Made by a program: the position numbers and the translations under genes. Source: AV40 sp035948375 (GTDB lineage Bacteria > Verrucomicrobiota > Verrucomicrobiia > Chthoniobacterales > UBA10450). From it: a stretch of 64,000 nucleotides of DNA. Location of the stretch: positions 7,978 through 71,977 of the forward strand of contig DASZJH010000092.1 in assembly GCA_035948375.1 (NCBI GenBank), written 5' to 3'. Of the stretch, positions 42,531 through 50,727 are shown in pieces. Each line of letters opens with the position of its first letter. Position 1 is the first letter of the stretch. The notes under the pieces were generated by a model. That model worked only from the letters and a program-made list of their open reading frames with translations, did not search any database and was not told where the DNA came from.

Positions 42531-42968
42531 TTACTTTTTCTCTTCCTTGGCCGCAGTCGGCGCCGCTTTCGCTGCGCCGCCTCCGCCAGCCGCGCCACCT
42601 TTCGGGCGCTTCGCTCCGTACTTGGAGCGACTCCGTCGGCGTCCATCGACGCCGAGCGAGTCGAGCGTGCCCCGCACAATGTGGTAGCGCACACCCGGCA
42701 AATCTTTCACTCGCCCCCCGCGCACAAGCACGATGGAATGCTCCTGCAAGTTGTGCCCTTCGCCTGGAATGTAGGCAATCACTTCCTGGCCGTTCGTCAA
42801 CCGCACTTTTGCCACTTTGCGCAGGGCGGAATTCGGCTTCTTCGGCGTGCGCGTCATCACCTGCACGCACACACCGCGGCGCTGGGGACAATTCGTCAGG
42901 GCCGGTGATTTCGATTTCACCGACATCTTCCGGCGTCCTTTCCGAATCAACTGGTTAATCGTTGGCAT
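42531..42968 (-). CDS. rpsL: 30S ribosomal protein S12 with C-terminal extension
   Basis: Decoding-centre protein, first gene of the whole ribosomal cluster. ATG at 42966-42968 (MPTINQLIRKGRRKMSVKSK) is the family start. RVMTRTPKKPNSALRKVAKV and the loop with EGHNLQEHSIVLVRGGRVKD are typical. The core ends at RRRSRSKYGAKRPKGG; about 22 Gly/Ala/Lys/Glu residues follow. The Lys in TPKKPNSA corresponds to the streptomycin-resistance position in its wild-type state. Confidence 0.97.
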   Translation of the reverse strand: MPTINQLIRKGRRKMSVKSKSPALTNCPQRRGVCVQVMTRTPKKPNSALRKVAKVRLTNGQEVIAYIPGEGHNLQEHSIVLVRGGRVKDLPGVRYHIVRGTLDSLGVDGRRRSRSKYGAKRPKGGAAGGGGAAKAAPTAAKEEKK

Positions 42969-43049
42969 TTTTCTAAACAAAGCGCCGCCCGAACGGGTTG
43001 AAATCCGGCCGACAAAAAAACCCGCTCAAACGCGTTAACACACTGTCAC

Positions 43050-43100
43050 GCGCCTGATGCGGTGAGGCGCGACTATAGAGGAGAAAATCGCGCCCCGCAA
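43050..43100 (-). promoter_or_regulatory. Candidate promoter and leader hairpin of the ribosomal cluster
   Basis: Read on the minus strand: TTGCGG (43100-43095), a 17-base spacer, TATAGT (43077-43072), then an inverted repeat GCGCCT/AGGCGC (43070-43050) at the predicted 5' end of a leader of about 100 bases before rpsL. The whole 188-base region between rpsL and tgt is otherwise without recognisable signals. Pattern matching only. Confidence 0.45.
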
Positions 43101-43156
43101 AGAATATTTTGCGTCTGAATTTGTTTTGGGCCGCGATCACGCGGAATCTGTTGCGA

Positions 43157-44329
43157 ATGCAAAAAACGTTCGAACTTTTGGCGCAAGATCGAGAATCCAA
43201 AGCGCGGCGCGGTCGGCTTGTGACCGTGCGTGGCGCGATTGAGACGCCAGCGTTCATGCCGATCGGAACCCAAGGATCCGTGAAGGCGGTGAGTCCGCGC
43301 GAACTGCGTGAGTTGAACGCCCAGATCATTCTCGGCAACACGTATCATTTGTTCGTCCGACCGGGGCTTGAAGTGATCAAACATTTCGACGGACTGCACA
43401 AATTCATGAATTGGGATGGCCCAATTCTGACCGACAGCGGCGGTTACCAAATCTTTTCACTGGCGAAGTTGCGGAAGATCACTGAAGACGGCGTCCATTT
43501 TCAAAATCATCTCGATGGAACACCCGCGTTTATTTCGCCAGAGATCGCGATGGAAATTCAGGCCGCGCTGGGCAGCGACATCGCGATGGTGCTCGATGAA
43601 TGTCCGCCCTGGCCGTGCGAGCGTGATTACGCCGCACGAAGTGCGGAAATGACGACGCGCTGGGCGGCGCGTTGCAAAAGGGCGCCGCGCAAAGATGGAC
43701 AATTACTTTTTGGGATTGTGCAGGGCGCAACGTTTGAAGATCTGCGTAAGGAGTCGGCGCAGGCGATTGTCGATCTTGATTTCGATGGCTACGCGATTGG
43801 CGGCGTCAGTGTCGGCGAGCCGGAAGAGGAAATGATTCGCGCGGTGGAATCGAGCCAACCGCTTTTGCCCAAAGACAAGCCGCGCTATGCGATGGGCCTC
43901 GGGACGCCGCCGCAGTTATTGGAAATGATCACTCGTGGAATGGACATGTTCGATTGCGTGTTGCCGACAAGACTGGCGCGCAATGGAACCGCATTTGCAT
44001 CAACGGGCACGCTCAACTTGAAGAACGCTGAGTTCGCGAAAGATAAGCGGCCAATTGAAGAAGGTTGCAATTGCCCCACCTGCGACGAATTCGGCCGCGG
44101 TTACATCCGTCACCTGGTAAAGGCTGAGGAGATTCTCGGGCTTCGTTTGATCACGCTGCACAATTTGCATTTCTATTTGGATCTGATGCGGCAAGCACGC
44201 GCAAAGATCGACAACGGAACGTTCGACAAGTTTCGGAACGATTTCGTCAACAATTACAAAAACGCGAGATGTCGAGGAAACGTTGTAGCTACAGCGATTC
44301 TCGATTGCAGCGGAGGCGTTCGGGTTTAA
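43157..44329 (+). CDS. tgt: tRNA-guanine transglycosylase
   Basis: Exchanges G34 for preQ1 in GUN-anticodon tRNAs during queuosine synthesis. The ATG at 43157 (MQKTFELLAQDRESKARRG) is preferred to an upstream TTG. Catalytic Asp residues are in TDSGGYQIFSL and DCVLPTRLARNG; the zinc site is CNCPTC with a later His in LHNLHF. The family fold ends around FRNDFVNNYK; the last 22 residues (NARCRGNVVATAILDCSGGV, RV) are non-family and encoded by a segment with the palindrome TGTAGCTACA (44284-44293). The substrate preQ1 is made by QueC and QueF, encoded at 57018-58144. Confidence 0.95.
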   Translation: MQKTFELLAQDRESKARRGRLVTVRGAIETPAFMPIGTQGSVKAVSPRELRELNAQIILGNTYHLFVRPGLEVIKHFDGLHKFMNWDGPILTDSGGYQIFSLAKLRKITEDGVHFQNHLDGTPAFISPEIAMEIQAALGSDIAMVLDECPPWPCERDYAARSAEMTTRWAARCKRAPRKDGQLLFGIVQGATFEDLRKESAQAIVDLDFDGYAIGGVSVGEPEEEMIRAVESSQPLLPKDKPRYAMGLGTPPQLLEMITRGMDMFDCVLPTRLARNGTAFASTGTLNLKNAEFAKDKRPIEEGCNCPTCDEFGRGYIRHLVKAEEILGLRLITLHNLHFYLDLMRQARAKIDNGTFDKFRNDFVNNYKNARCRGNVVATAILDCSGGVRV

Positions 44330-44354
44330 ACTCCCGCTCGCCGAAAATTTTGCG

Positions 44355-44681
44355 ATGTCGATCCTAGCGATTCTTCTAGCTCAAGCACAGCCCGCCGCGC
44401 CTGGTCCTGGTCCGGCAGGCGGCTTCGGTGGCCTTTTCGTGCCGCTAATGTTGGTGATGGTCATCATGTATTTCATGATGATTCGCCCGCAGAAGAAACG
44501 GCAGCAGGAGCAGCAGCGGCTGATTGCCAGCTTAAAAACCGGCGACAAAGTTGTGACCAACGCCGGCATTCATGGGTTGATCGCGAACGTCAAGGAGACC
44601 ACCCTGATGTTGAAAGTGGCCGACAACGTGAAGATCGAAGTGGAAAAATCGGCGATCACCAATCTTTTGAAGGAAAGTTAA
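44355..44681 (+). CDS. yajC: Preprotein translocase subunit YajC
   Basis: Small accessory protein of the SecDF-YajC complex, 108 residues. One transmembrane helix at about 22-45 (GLFVPLMLVMVIMYFMMIRP), followed by QKKRQQEQQRLIASLKTGDK and VVTNAGIHGLIANVKE, the family signature. The start ATG lies within the over-represented octamer (ATGTCGATC at 44355-44363). It overlaps secDF by one base (TAATG) and follows tgt by 25 bases, giving the common tgt-yajC-secD order. Confidence 0.95.
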   Translation: MSILAILLAQAQPAAPGPGPAGGFGGLFVPLMLVMVIMYFMMIRPQKKRQQEQQRLIASLKTGDKVVTNAGIHGLIANVKETTLMLKVADNVKIEVEKSAITNLLKES

Positions 44682-47074
44682 TGAGTCCTGCAGCCACATT
44701 TTTCGCAGGAATTGGCCTGTTGGTTTTGTTCGGCTGGTATTTTGCGACCGACAGCGAGCGGATTCGGCGAATGTTGGGAACAGCTCTGACGATCGCAATC
44801 ACGGCCTTTTGTCTCGCCTCGACATATCCGCCGTTCGACCAAAAACGTCCTGACGGAACGATCGTTCGTCCGGGGAAAATTCATCTCGGTCTCGATTTGC
44901 AGGGCGGCACGTCATTTTTGATTCGGCTTGAGCCGGCGGCCGGCCCCGAAGGAACCAAGCGCCCGATTACGAAATCGATGGTCGACCAAGCGATCGAGGC
45001 GATCAGAAAACGCGTTGATCAATTCGGAGTGAGCGAACCAATCATTACGCCACAAGGAACTGACAGGATCCTGGTTCAGATCCCCGGCCTTGACGCCGGC
45101 AAAATCCAGGAAGCGCGCACACAGCTTCAGCGTGTAGCGAAGCTCGAATTCCGGATGGTGTATCCGGACAACGGCGACCGATTGGCCAAGATCGATCAAG
45201 GTCAGGAAGTAATTCCGCCCGACTACCGCATCGAAACCTACACAATGCGAGGCGAAGAAAATGAAAAGTCGCGCGAGGAACGGTTATTGATCAAGAAAAA
45301 GGCCGATCTCGGAGGTGATCGCGTGACGGAATCTCATGCCTATTATGGCAATGAGGGCTGGACGGTGCAGATGAAGTTCGATGGCGAAGGGGCCAAGAAG
45401 TTTGGCGAGATCACAGCTGCCAACAAAGGTCACCGTTTTGCGATTGTGCTCGACGGCGTGGTTATATCCGCGCCGGTAATTCGTGACGCTATTTACGGCG
45501 GCGACGCGATCATCACTGGCAAATTTGGCGAGGCGGAGGCGCGCGGGTTGGCGAGCGTGCTGGAAAATCCGCTACAGACGCCCGTAAAGATTGAAGAGGA
45601 GCGCCAGGTCTCGGCCAGTCTCGGCAGCGATTCGATCAAGAGCGGAATTTACTCGGGCATTGCCGGCTTCGCGTTGGTCGTTGTGTTCATGATCATTTAT
45701 TACCGGCTCGTGGGTTTGATTGCGGACATCGCGCTCGCAATCAACTGCATCATGGTGGTCGGCGCGCTCGGAATGTTCAACAGCGTGCTAACCCTTCCCG
45801 GTATCGCCGGATTAATTCTGAGTCTTGGCATCGCGGTCGACGCCAACGTCCTGATTTACGAACGACTTCGCGACGAAATTAAACAGGGCAAAACGCTGCG
45901 CACCGCGATCGATACGTCCTACGTGAAGGCATTTAGCGCGATCTTCGACGCGCACGTGACGCAGTTCCTCACCGCGGTCATTCTGTTCTGGCTGGCGAGC
46001 GGACCAGTGAAAGGCTTCGCGCTGACGCTGACCATCGGCATCGTCGCGTCGATGTTTTCATCGCTGCTCGTCACCTACACCTGCTTCTCGTGGGCATTCG
46101 CTCTCAATCTTTTGAAGCGCGTCTCAATGCTGCACCTCATTCGCTCGAAGGATTTCGATTTTCTCGGGAACGCCAAAAAATTCATGCTCGTCTCGGGAAT
46201 AGCGACGGTGGCGTGCCTTGCAGTCCTGTTTGTCCGCGGCAACCAAAATCTCGGCGCCGATTTTAGAGGTGGCGATTTAATGGTGCTGTCCGCGAGCCAG
46301 AAACTCACTCCTGACCAAATCCGGATCGCCCTCGCCAATACTGGACTCCAGAACAGTGTGATCCAATCTGAGCGAGTTGCTAATCGCGACCTCATTAGCA
46401 TCCGTTCCGACGCCGGAAACGCGGACAAAATTAAGGCGCGATTGCAGGAAGCGCTGCCAGGCGCCGGTTTGAAATTCGAACAAACCGATCACGTCGGCGC
46501 GCTGGTTGGAAAGGAACTTGCGAGCAAGAGTGCGCTCGCCCTCACCCTGGGTCTAATCGGCATCTTCATTTACGTGAGCATGCGCTTCGGAACCTCGTTC
46601 GCAGTTGGCTCACTCGCGGCTCTCGCGCACGATCTCATTATTACTCTTGGAATTTTCTCACTGAGCGGCCGCGAGCTCTCCTTGATCATGGTAGCTGCCG
46701 TCCTGACCATCGCCGGCTATTCGATTAACGATAAGATCGTTGTGTTCGACCGAATCCGGAGCGGTCTTCGAGACCGGCTTTCGGGTTCAATCGCCCAGGT
46801 AATGAACCACTCGATTAACGACACGTTGTCGCGAACGATTCTCACCGGCGGTACCGTTTTGCTCACTGTCCTAGCGCTTTATTTCTTTGGTGGTCCGGTT
46901 CTCAATGACTTCGCCTTCTCCTTTCTCGTGGGCGTCATCGTTGGCACTTATTCGTCGATCTTCATCGCGTCGCCGATCGTTCTTTGGTGGACGCGCGCTC
47001 GTGGCAAAGACACCGCTTCGCTTCGGCGCGAGGTCACGCAAGCGACTACCAGCGCGAATCCAATCGCCCGCTAG
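44681..47074 (+). CDS. secDF: Fused protein translocase subunit SecDF
   Basis: RND-type membrane protein that uses the proton gradient to complete protein export. 797 residues with both halves in one chain: the SecD part carries LGLDLQGGTSFLIRLEPA near residue 68, a large periplasmic P1 domain, and IALAINCIMVVGALGMFNSV; the SecF part starts near 495 with NLGADFRGGDLMVLS and later AGYSINDKIVVFDRIRSGL. Twelve transmembrane helices are expected, six per half. The fusion occurs in Gram-positives and several Verrucomicrobiota. It shares one base with the yajC stop. Confidence 0.96.
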   Translation: MSPAATFFAGIGLLVLFGWYFATDSERIRRMLGTALTIAITAFCLASTYPPFDQKRPDGTIVRPGKIHLGLDLQGGTSFLIRLEPAAGPEGTKRPITKSMVDQAIEAIRKRVDQFGVSEPIITPQGTDRILVQIPGLDAGKIQEARTQLQRVAKLEFRMVYPDNGDRLAKIDQGQEVIPPDYRIETYTMRGEENEKSREERLLIKKKADLGGDRVTESHAYYGNEGWTVQMKFDGEGAKKFGEITAANKGHRFAIVLDGVVISAPVIRDAIYGGDAIITGKFGEAEARGLASVLENPLQTPVKIEEERQVSASLGSDSIKSGIYSGIAGFALVVVFMIIYYRLVGLIADIALAINCIMVVGALGMFNSVLTLPGIAGLILSLGIAVDANVLIYERLRDEIKQGKTLRTAIDTSYVKAFSAIFDAHVTQFLTAVILFWLASGPVKGFALTLTIGIVASMFSSLLVTYTCFSWAFALNLLKRVSMLHLIRSKDFDFLGNAKKFMLVSGIATVACLAVLFVRGNQNLGADFRGGDLMVLSASQKLTPDQIRIALANTGLQNSVIQSERVANRDLISIRSDAGNADKIKARLQEALPGAGLKFEQTDHVGALVGKELASKSALALTLGLIGIFIYVSMRFGTSFAVGSLAALAHDLIITLGIFSLSGRELSLIMVAAVLTIAGYSINDKIVVFDRIRSGLRDRLSGSIAQVMNHSINDTLSRTILTGGTVLLTVLALYFFGGPVLNDFAFSFLVGVIVGTYSSIFIASPIVLWWTRARGKDTASLRREVTQATTSANPIAR

Positions 47075-47171
47075 GCAGATTTTGGCCGAATTTGACGGCG
47101 ACCGATGGCCCGATTAGGGTCGGCCTCGCCCGGCAGGGCAGAAAATCTGCTAGGATTGGAGTTGAAACACC

Positions 47172-47366
47172 ATGCCAGAAGTACTCGTTCGCAAAGGTGA
47201 GCCAGTCGATCGCGCCTTGAAGCGCCTGAAGAACAAGCTCGACGCCGAGGGTATTCTCGAGGAAGTGCGCCGCCTGCGCGCTTTTGAGACCCCTTCGCAA
47301 AAATACCGCCGCAAGATGAAGGCAAACGCCAAGCGCGGTCGCACGAAGTTTCGTTTCAATCCGTAA
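47172..47366 (+). CDS. rpsU: 30S ribosomal protein S21
   Basis: Small basic initiation-related ribosomal protein, 64 residues: MPEVLVRKGEPVDRALKRLK, then FETPSQKYRRKMKANAKRGR and TKFRFNP. It sits alone, 97 bases after secDF, followed directly by a copy of GATCGACA (47367-47374) and an intrinsic terminator. Confidence 0.94.
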   Translation: MPEVLVRKGEPVDRALKRLKNKLDAEGILEEVRRLRAFETPSQKYRRKMKANAKRGRTKFRFNP

Positions 47367-47395
47367 GATCGACAATTAGCATTTGTTGATACAGG

Positions 47396-47420
47396 GGACA
47401 CGCTACGGCGTGTCCTTTTT
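47396..47420 (+). terminator. Intrinsic terminator after rpsU
   Basis: Perfect eight-base stem GGACACGC (47396-47403) / GCGTGTCC (47408-47415), four-base loop TACG, then TTTTT (47416-47420). It is textbook in form, and lies 29 bases after the rpsU stop and 13 bases before the convergent FGE-like gene end. Confidence 0.9.
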
Positions 47421-47432
47421 GTTTCCAAACAC

Positions 47433-49034
47433 CTAATCGCATTCGCACACGATCCGGAATCCGAGATCGTTACAGGAAAAGTTGGGAGCGTTGGAGCTTC
47501 TGACCGTTGTCCGTAAACTGCTGAAGCGCGATTTCCAACTCCCGCCGCGGTGAACTCGCTTGGCGCCGATGGTCGGCCCGCGCGGGTTCACTTTTGGTCC
47601 CGGTCGATACGGTTCGTAATAATCCAGGCACCATTCCCAGATGTTGCCGGCCATGTCCTCGATTCCAAATGGACTGGCTCCAAGCGGGAACGCCCCAACC
47701 GGCGACGTTTCGGCGTAGCCGCAATCGATCTCATGATCGCTCCAGGCGAAAACGGTGTTCTTGTCGGCGAAGTTTGCCAGATCCCCGCGGCCATCCTGAT
47801 TTCCCCAAGGAAATTTTCGGTTGTCGGTGCCTTTGGCGGCGTATTCCCATTCCGCTTCGGTTGGCAGGCGATACTTGCGACGTTCGCGGGTACTAAGCCA
47901 GTTGCAAAACTTGGTCGCGTCCAGGCTGCTCACGTAAATAACAGGATGCCGATCGCCAGCGCCTGGCGCGCGTTTGCTGACATGGGCGCGGTCGAACTGC
48001 TCGTACTCCGCGTTCGTGATTAAATAACGTGCAATATAAAAACGCGTGACAGTGACATGCGACGTCGGGTGTTCGTTCGGCGCGGCGTCGTCGGCTTCGC
48101 TGCCCATCGTAAATTCCGCCGACGGAACAAAGATCATCATTGCTCCGAGTGAGTTAGTGAAGTTGCTGTAACGCGAACGTTCCAGATCAGCGTTGTGTTC
48201 GAATTTTGCCGGCAACGGTTTCTCCTGAACCGGCGGCTGGGCCGCCGCCGTCTTGATCTCGATCTTCGGAGCCGCCGGCTTTGGCAGCGCGGCCATGGCT
48301 TTCTCGTCGGCTTCCTCGAGGTAAAGATCGACAAGATCCTCGGCTTCGCCCGGATCGAGGCCGAGGTTCTCGGCCATGTCGATGAAGGTGTCGCGCTGGT
48401 CGTCACTCATGCTCATGCTGTCGAGATTGCTCAGACGCAGCATGCGCAAGAATTCTTCCTGAGGATTTGAGGTCGCCGGTGTTGCGGAAAGCTCCGACAA
48501 GTGCGTCGTCGGCGACGCAACTACCGCGCGTTGAGCGCCTGTTTCATGCAATGCGTCCTCGATCAACGAAGTAACCTGCGCTTCGCTAAGGGCGCGATCG
48601 ATTCCAAAGCGGATGAGATTTTTCTCCTCGTCAACGCTAAGGACACCGCCGGCCAGCGCAAATTCGAGATACTTTCGAAATTCGGCTACCGCAGCATCGT
48701 GTTGTTGGGCAGCCAATTGCTCATCAACAAATTTGCGCCGTTCGGGGTCGAGAAGTTCCAGCCGCGCTTCGGTTAGATACCGGGACGATTCCTCCAAGCC
48801 CACCCACAGCATCTGCGCCAGTGGATTGCTCGGTTGATTTTTGAGCGGCAGTTTTTTTTGCCACCAACGCATCAATTCGCGGCAATGCTCTTCGATCAGC
48901 TCATTGCTCGGATTGGCATAGGGATCGAGGCAGAGCCGATCATAAAAATTCGCTGATCGGTAGTTATTCCAGCCTTGCCACTTTCGCGGGTCATCTGGGA
49001 GCGGAAGCGGAAAGGAAATATCGCACTTGCTCAT
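47433..49034 (-). CDS. FGE-sulfatase-domain protein with degenerate J-like N-terminus
   Basis: A 533-residue fusion, start three bases after the hsp70 stop. Residues 25-108 resemble a J-domain by helix pattern (NFYDRLCLDPYANPSNELIE; RYLTEARLELLDPERRKFVD) but have no HPD motif. Two similar helical units follow: LSVDEEKNLIRFGIDRALSE (132-151) and MSDDQRDTFIDMAENLGLDP (209-228). After a Pro/Ala linker the FGE-sulfatase (SUMF1) domain runs from about 296 to 530: GAMMIFVPSAEFTMGSE, YRLPTEAEWEYAAKG, MAGNIWEWCLDYYEPY, HRGGSWKSRFSSLRTTVRSS. The two catalytic Cys of true formylglycine-generating enzymes, expected after GGSW, are Ser/Arg here, so it is probably not a sulfatase activator. It is likely a client- or substrate-recognition partner of the adjacent Hsp70 (inference). 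Confidence 0.88.
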   Translation of the reverse strand: MSKCDISFPLPLPDDPRKWQGWNNYRSANFYDRLCLDPYANPSNELIEEHCRELMRWWQKKLPLKNQPSNPLAQMLWVGLEESSRYLTEARLELLDPERRKFVDEQLAAQQHDAAVAEFRKYLEFALAGGVLSVDEEKNLIRFGIDRALSEAQVTSLIEDALHETGAQRAVVASPTTHLSELSATPATSNPQEEFLRMLRLSNLDSMSMSDDQRDTFIDMAENLGLDPGEAEDLVDLYLEEADEKAMAALPKPAAPKIEIKTAAAQPPVQEKPLPAKFEHNADLERSRYSNFTNSLGAMMIFVPSAEFTMGSEADDAAPNEHPTSHVTVTRFYIARYLITNAEYEQFDRAHVSKRAPGAGDRHPVIYVSSLDATKFCNWLSTRERRKYRLPTEAEWEYAAKGTDNRKFPWGNQDGRGDLANFADKNTVFAWSDHEIDCGYAETSPVGAFPLGASPFGIEDMAGNIWEWCLDYYEPYRPGPKVNPRGPTIGAKRVHRGGSWKSRFSSLRTTVRSSNAPNFSCNDLGFRIVCECD

Positions 49035-49037
49035 CGC

Positions 49038-50600
49038 CTAGGTGACGTGGAGTTCGTCCAACCCAGACGTGGCTTTATCGATATCTTTTGGATCCAGACC
49101 GGTGTTGCGGTCTATTGTCACCTGGGCGCTGTTGCCGGCGGCTTCTACCTGTACTTCCAACACCTGGTTGGCGTTATATTGATAAGTCAATTGGACCGGA
49201 GAGCCCTTCGGCAAATATGGAGGCAGCTTAATGTCACAAACTCCCAGCGGAGTACATTCCGCGGGCACAGTGCTCTCACCTTCCACAACTTTGACGATGG
49301 CGTGCTGCATGTTTGCGTCGGCTGTGCCAAACGAATTCTTCAACGTCGCCGGAATTGGCGTCATCTTGCGAATCATCGGGAACACGTATTCATTAAGGTG
49401 CTTTTCGTCCCAAAGCACGACGCCCAGCGTGTGCGAGGTGATGTCGGTAACTTCGATCAATCCACCATCAAGCCCCGAAAATCGTCGACGGACATCCGCG
49501 TCTACGACCCGCGCGCCGGATACGTTTTCCTCGGCCAAGATTGACAAAATGCCCTGAATCGCGGCGCCGCGTGCCACCACTTCGTCAGGATTCAATTGAT
49601 CGACCAGTGGCACGGAAGCAAAATTCGACATCATCGCGCGGATCATCGGCATTCGTGTCATGCCGCCGGCCAGAAGCACCTTGTCGATCTTGTCCCATTT
49701 CAATTTCGCTTCCTGCATCACCATTTCGCAGATGGTTTTGCATTTCTCGACCAGGTGACGCGTTCGCTTCTCAAAATCCTTGCGCGTCAACGTCAACTTC
49801 ACGCTCTTGCCGCCGTGGTGGTAAACGATGGTTGTGCTGTTGCGACTGGAGAGCTGGATCTTGGCCGACAGGGCGCGATTGTGCAGATCCTGATAGCTGT
49901 GCAAATCTAGCAACGGATTCTCGCCGTGAAGGTGATCAAATTCCTCCGCGATCAGATTTACAATTACATCGTCCCAATCTTTTCCGCCCAACCGATGATC
50001 GCCGTTGGTCGCCACCATCTCGATCTTGTGATCGATGATGCGCATGATCGTGACGTCGAACGTGCCGCCGCCGAGATCGAAAACAAATACGGTCTGGTTT
50101 TCATCGAGCTTATCCAGGCCATAAGCCAGTGCTGCGGCCGTGGGCTCGTTGATAATTTGAAGAACATTCAGCCCGGCCAATTGACCGGCAGTAATCGTGG
50201 CGGTGCGTTCGGCGTCGTTGAAGTAGGCCGGCACCGTGATGACGGCGTCCGTCACCTTCTGATCGAGATATTTTTCCGCGTCGGCCTTTAGCTTCCTGAT
50301 GATCAGTGCCGAAAGCTCTTCGGCTGAATAAACCTTGCCGTTAAATTCGCGGTGAAATTGGTCTTTCGGTTTGCCGATTTCGCGCTTCACAAAATCGACA
50401 ATCTTCTCCGGCTCGGCGACCGCATTGTTCTTGGCCACGGTGCCGACGATTACGTTACTGCCATCGAAGAAAATCACTGACGGAGTGATCCGTTCGGTTT
50501 CTGAGTTGGGAATGATTTGCGGTTTGCCGTAACTATCAATGTGGGCAATGGCGGAAAAGGTCGTGCCGAGATCAAGTCCAACTACTTTGCGTGCACTCAT
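49038..50600 (-). CDS. Hsp70 family protein lacking the C-terminal lid
   Basis: A 520-residue DnaK-type ATPase. Nucleotide-binding motifs: GLDLGTTFSAIAHID at 8-22, ITVPAYFNDAERTATITAGQ, NEPTAAALAYGLDKLDEN, VFDLGGGTFDVTIMR and VLLAGGMTRMPMI. A beta-sandwich substrate domain follows (ITSHTLGVVLWDEKHLNEYV to about residue 510). The helical lid and disordered tail of housekeeping DnaK (about 110 residues) are missing. The gene lies between a GrpE-like gene (127 bases upstream) and the J-like/FGE fusion (3 bases downstream). No CIRCE element is visible upstream. This is a specialised Hsp70 and probably not the main DnaK. Confidence 0.9.
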   Translation of the reverse strand: MSARKVVGLDLGTTFSAIAHIDSYGKPQIIPNSETERITPSVIFFDGSNVIVGTVAKNNAVAEPEKIVDFVKREIGKPKDQFHREFNGKVYSAEELSALIIRKLKADAEKYLDQKVTDAVITVPAYFNDAERTATITAGQLAGLNVLQIINEPTAAALAYGLDKLDENQTVFVFDLGGGTFDVTIMRIIDHKIEMVATNGDHRLGGKDWDDVIVNLIAEEFDHLHGENPLLDLHSYQDLHNRALSAKIQLSSRNSTTIVYHHGGKSVKLTLTRKDFEKRTRHLVEKCKTICEMVMQEAKLKWDKIDKVLLAGGMTRMPMIRAMMSNFASVPLVDQLNPDEVVARGAAIQGILSILAEENVSGARVVDADVRRRFSGLDGGLIEVTDITSHTLGVVLWDEKHLNEYVFPMIRKMTPIPATLKNSFGTADANMQHAIVKVVEGESTVPAECTPLGVCDIKLPPYLPKGSPVQLTYQYNANQVLEVQVEAAGNSAQVTIDRNTGLDPKDIDKATSGLDELHVT

Positions 50601-50727
50601 GAGTCGAAAAAAATCGCGTGGATCCTGTGGGATTGAATTCTGCGGGGTTGGTAGTGCAGTTTTCGTGCCTCAGAGGAGGCGGAATTTTCGTAAACTCCGC
50701 AAGTAGACCGACAAGCGCCGGACCGCC

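Noticed and set aside
50601..50727. Possible CIRCE heat-shock operator before hsp70
   Set aside because: No TTAGCACTC-N9-GAGTGCTAA or close variant is present; only a weak GCGGA/TCCGC hairpin without T-tract.
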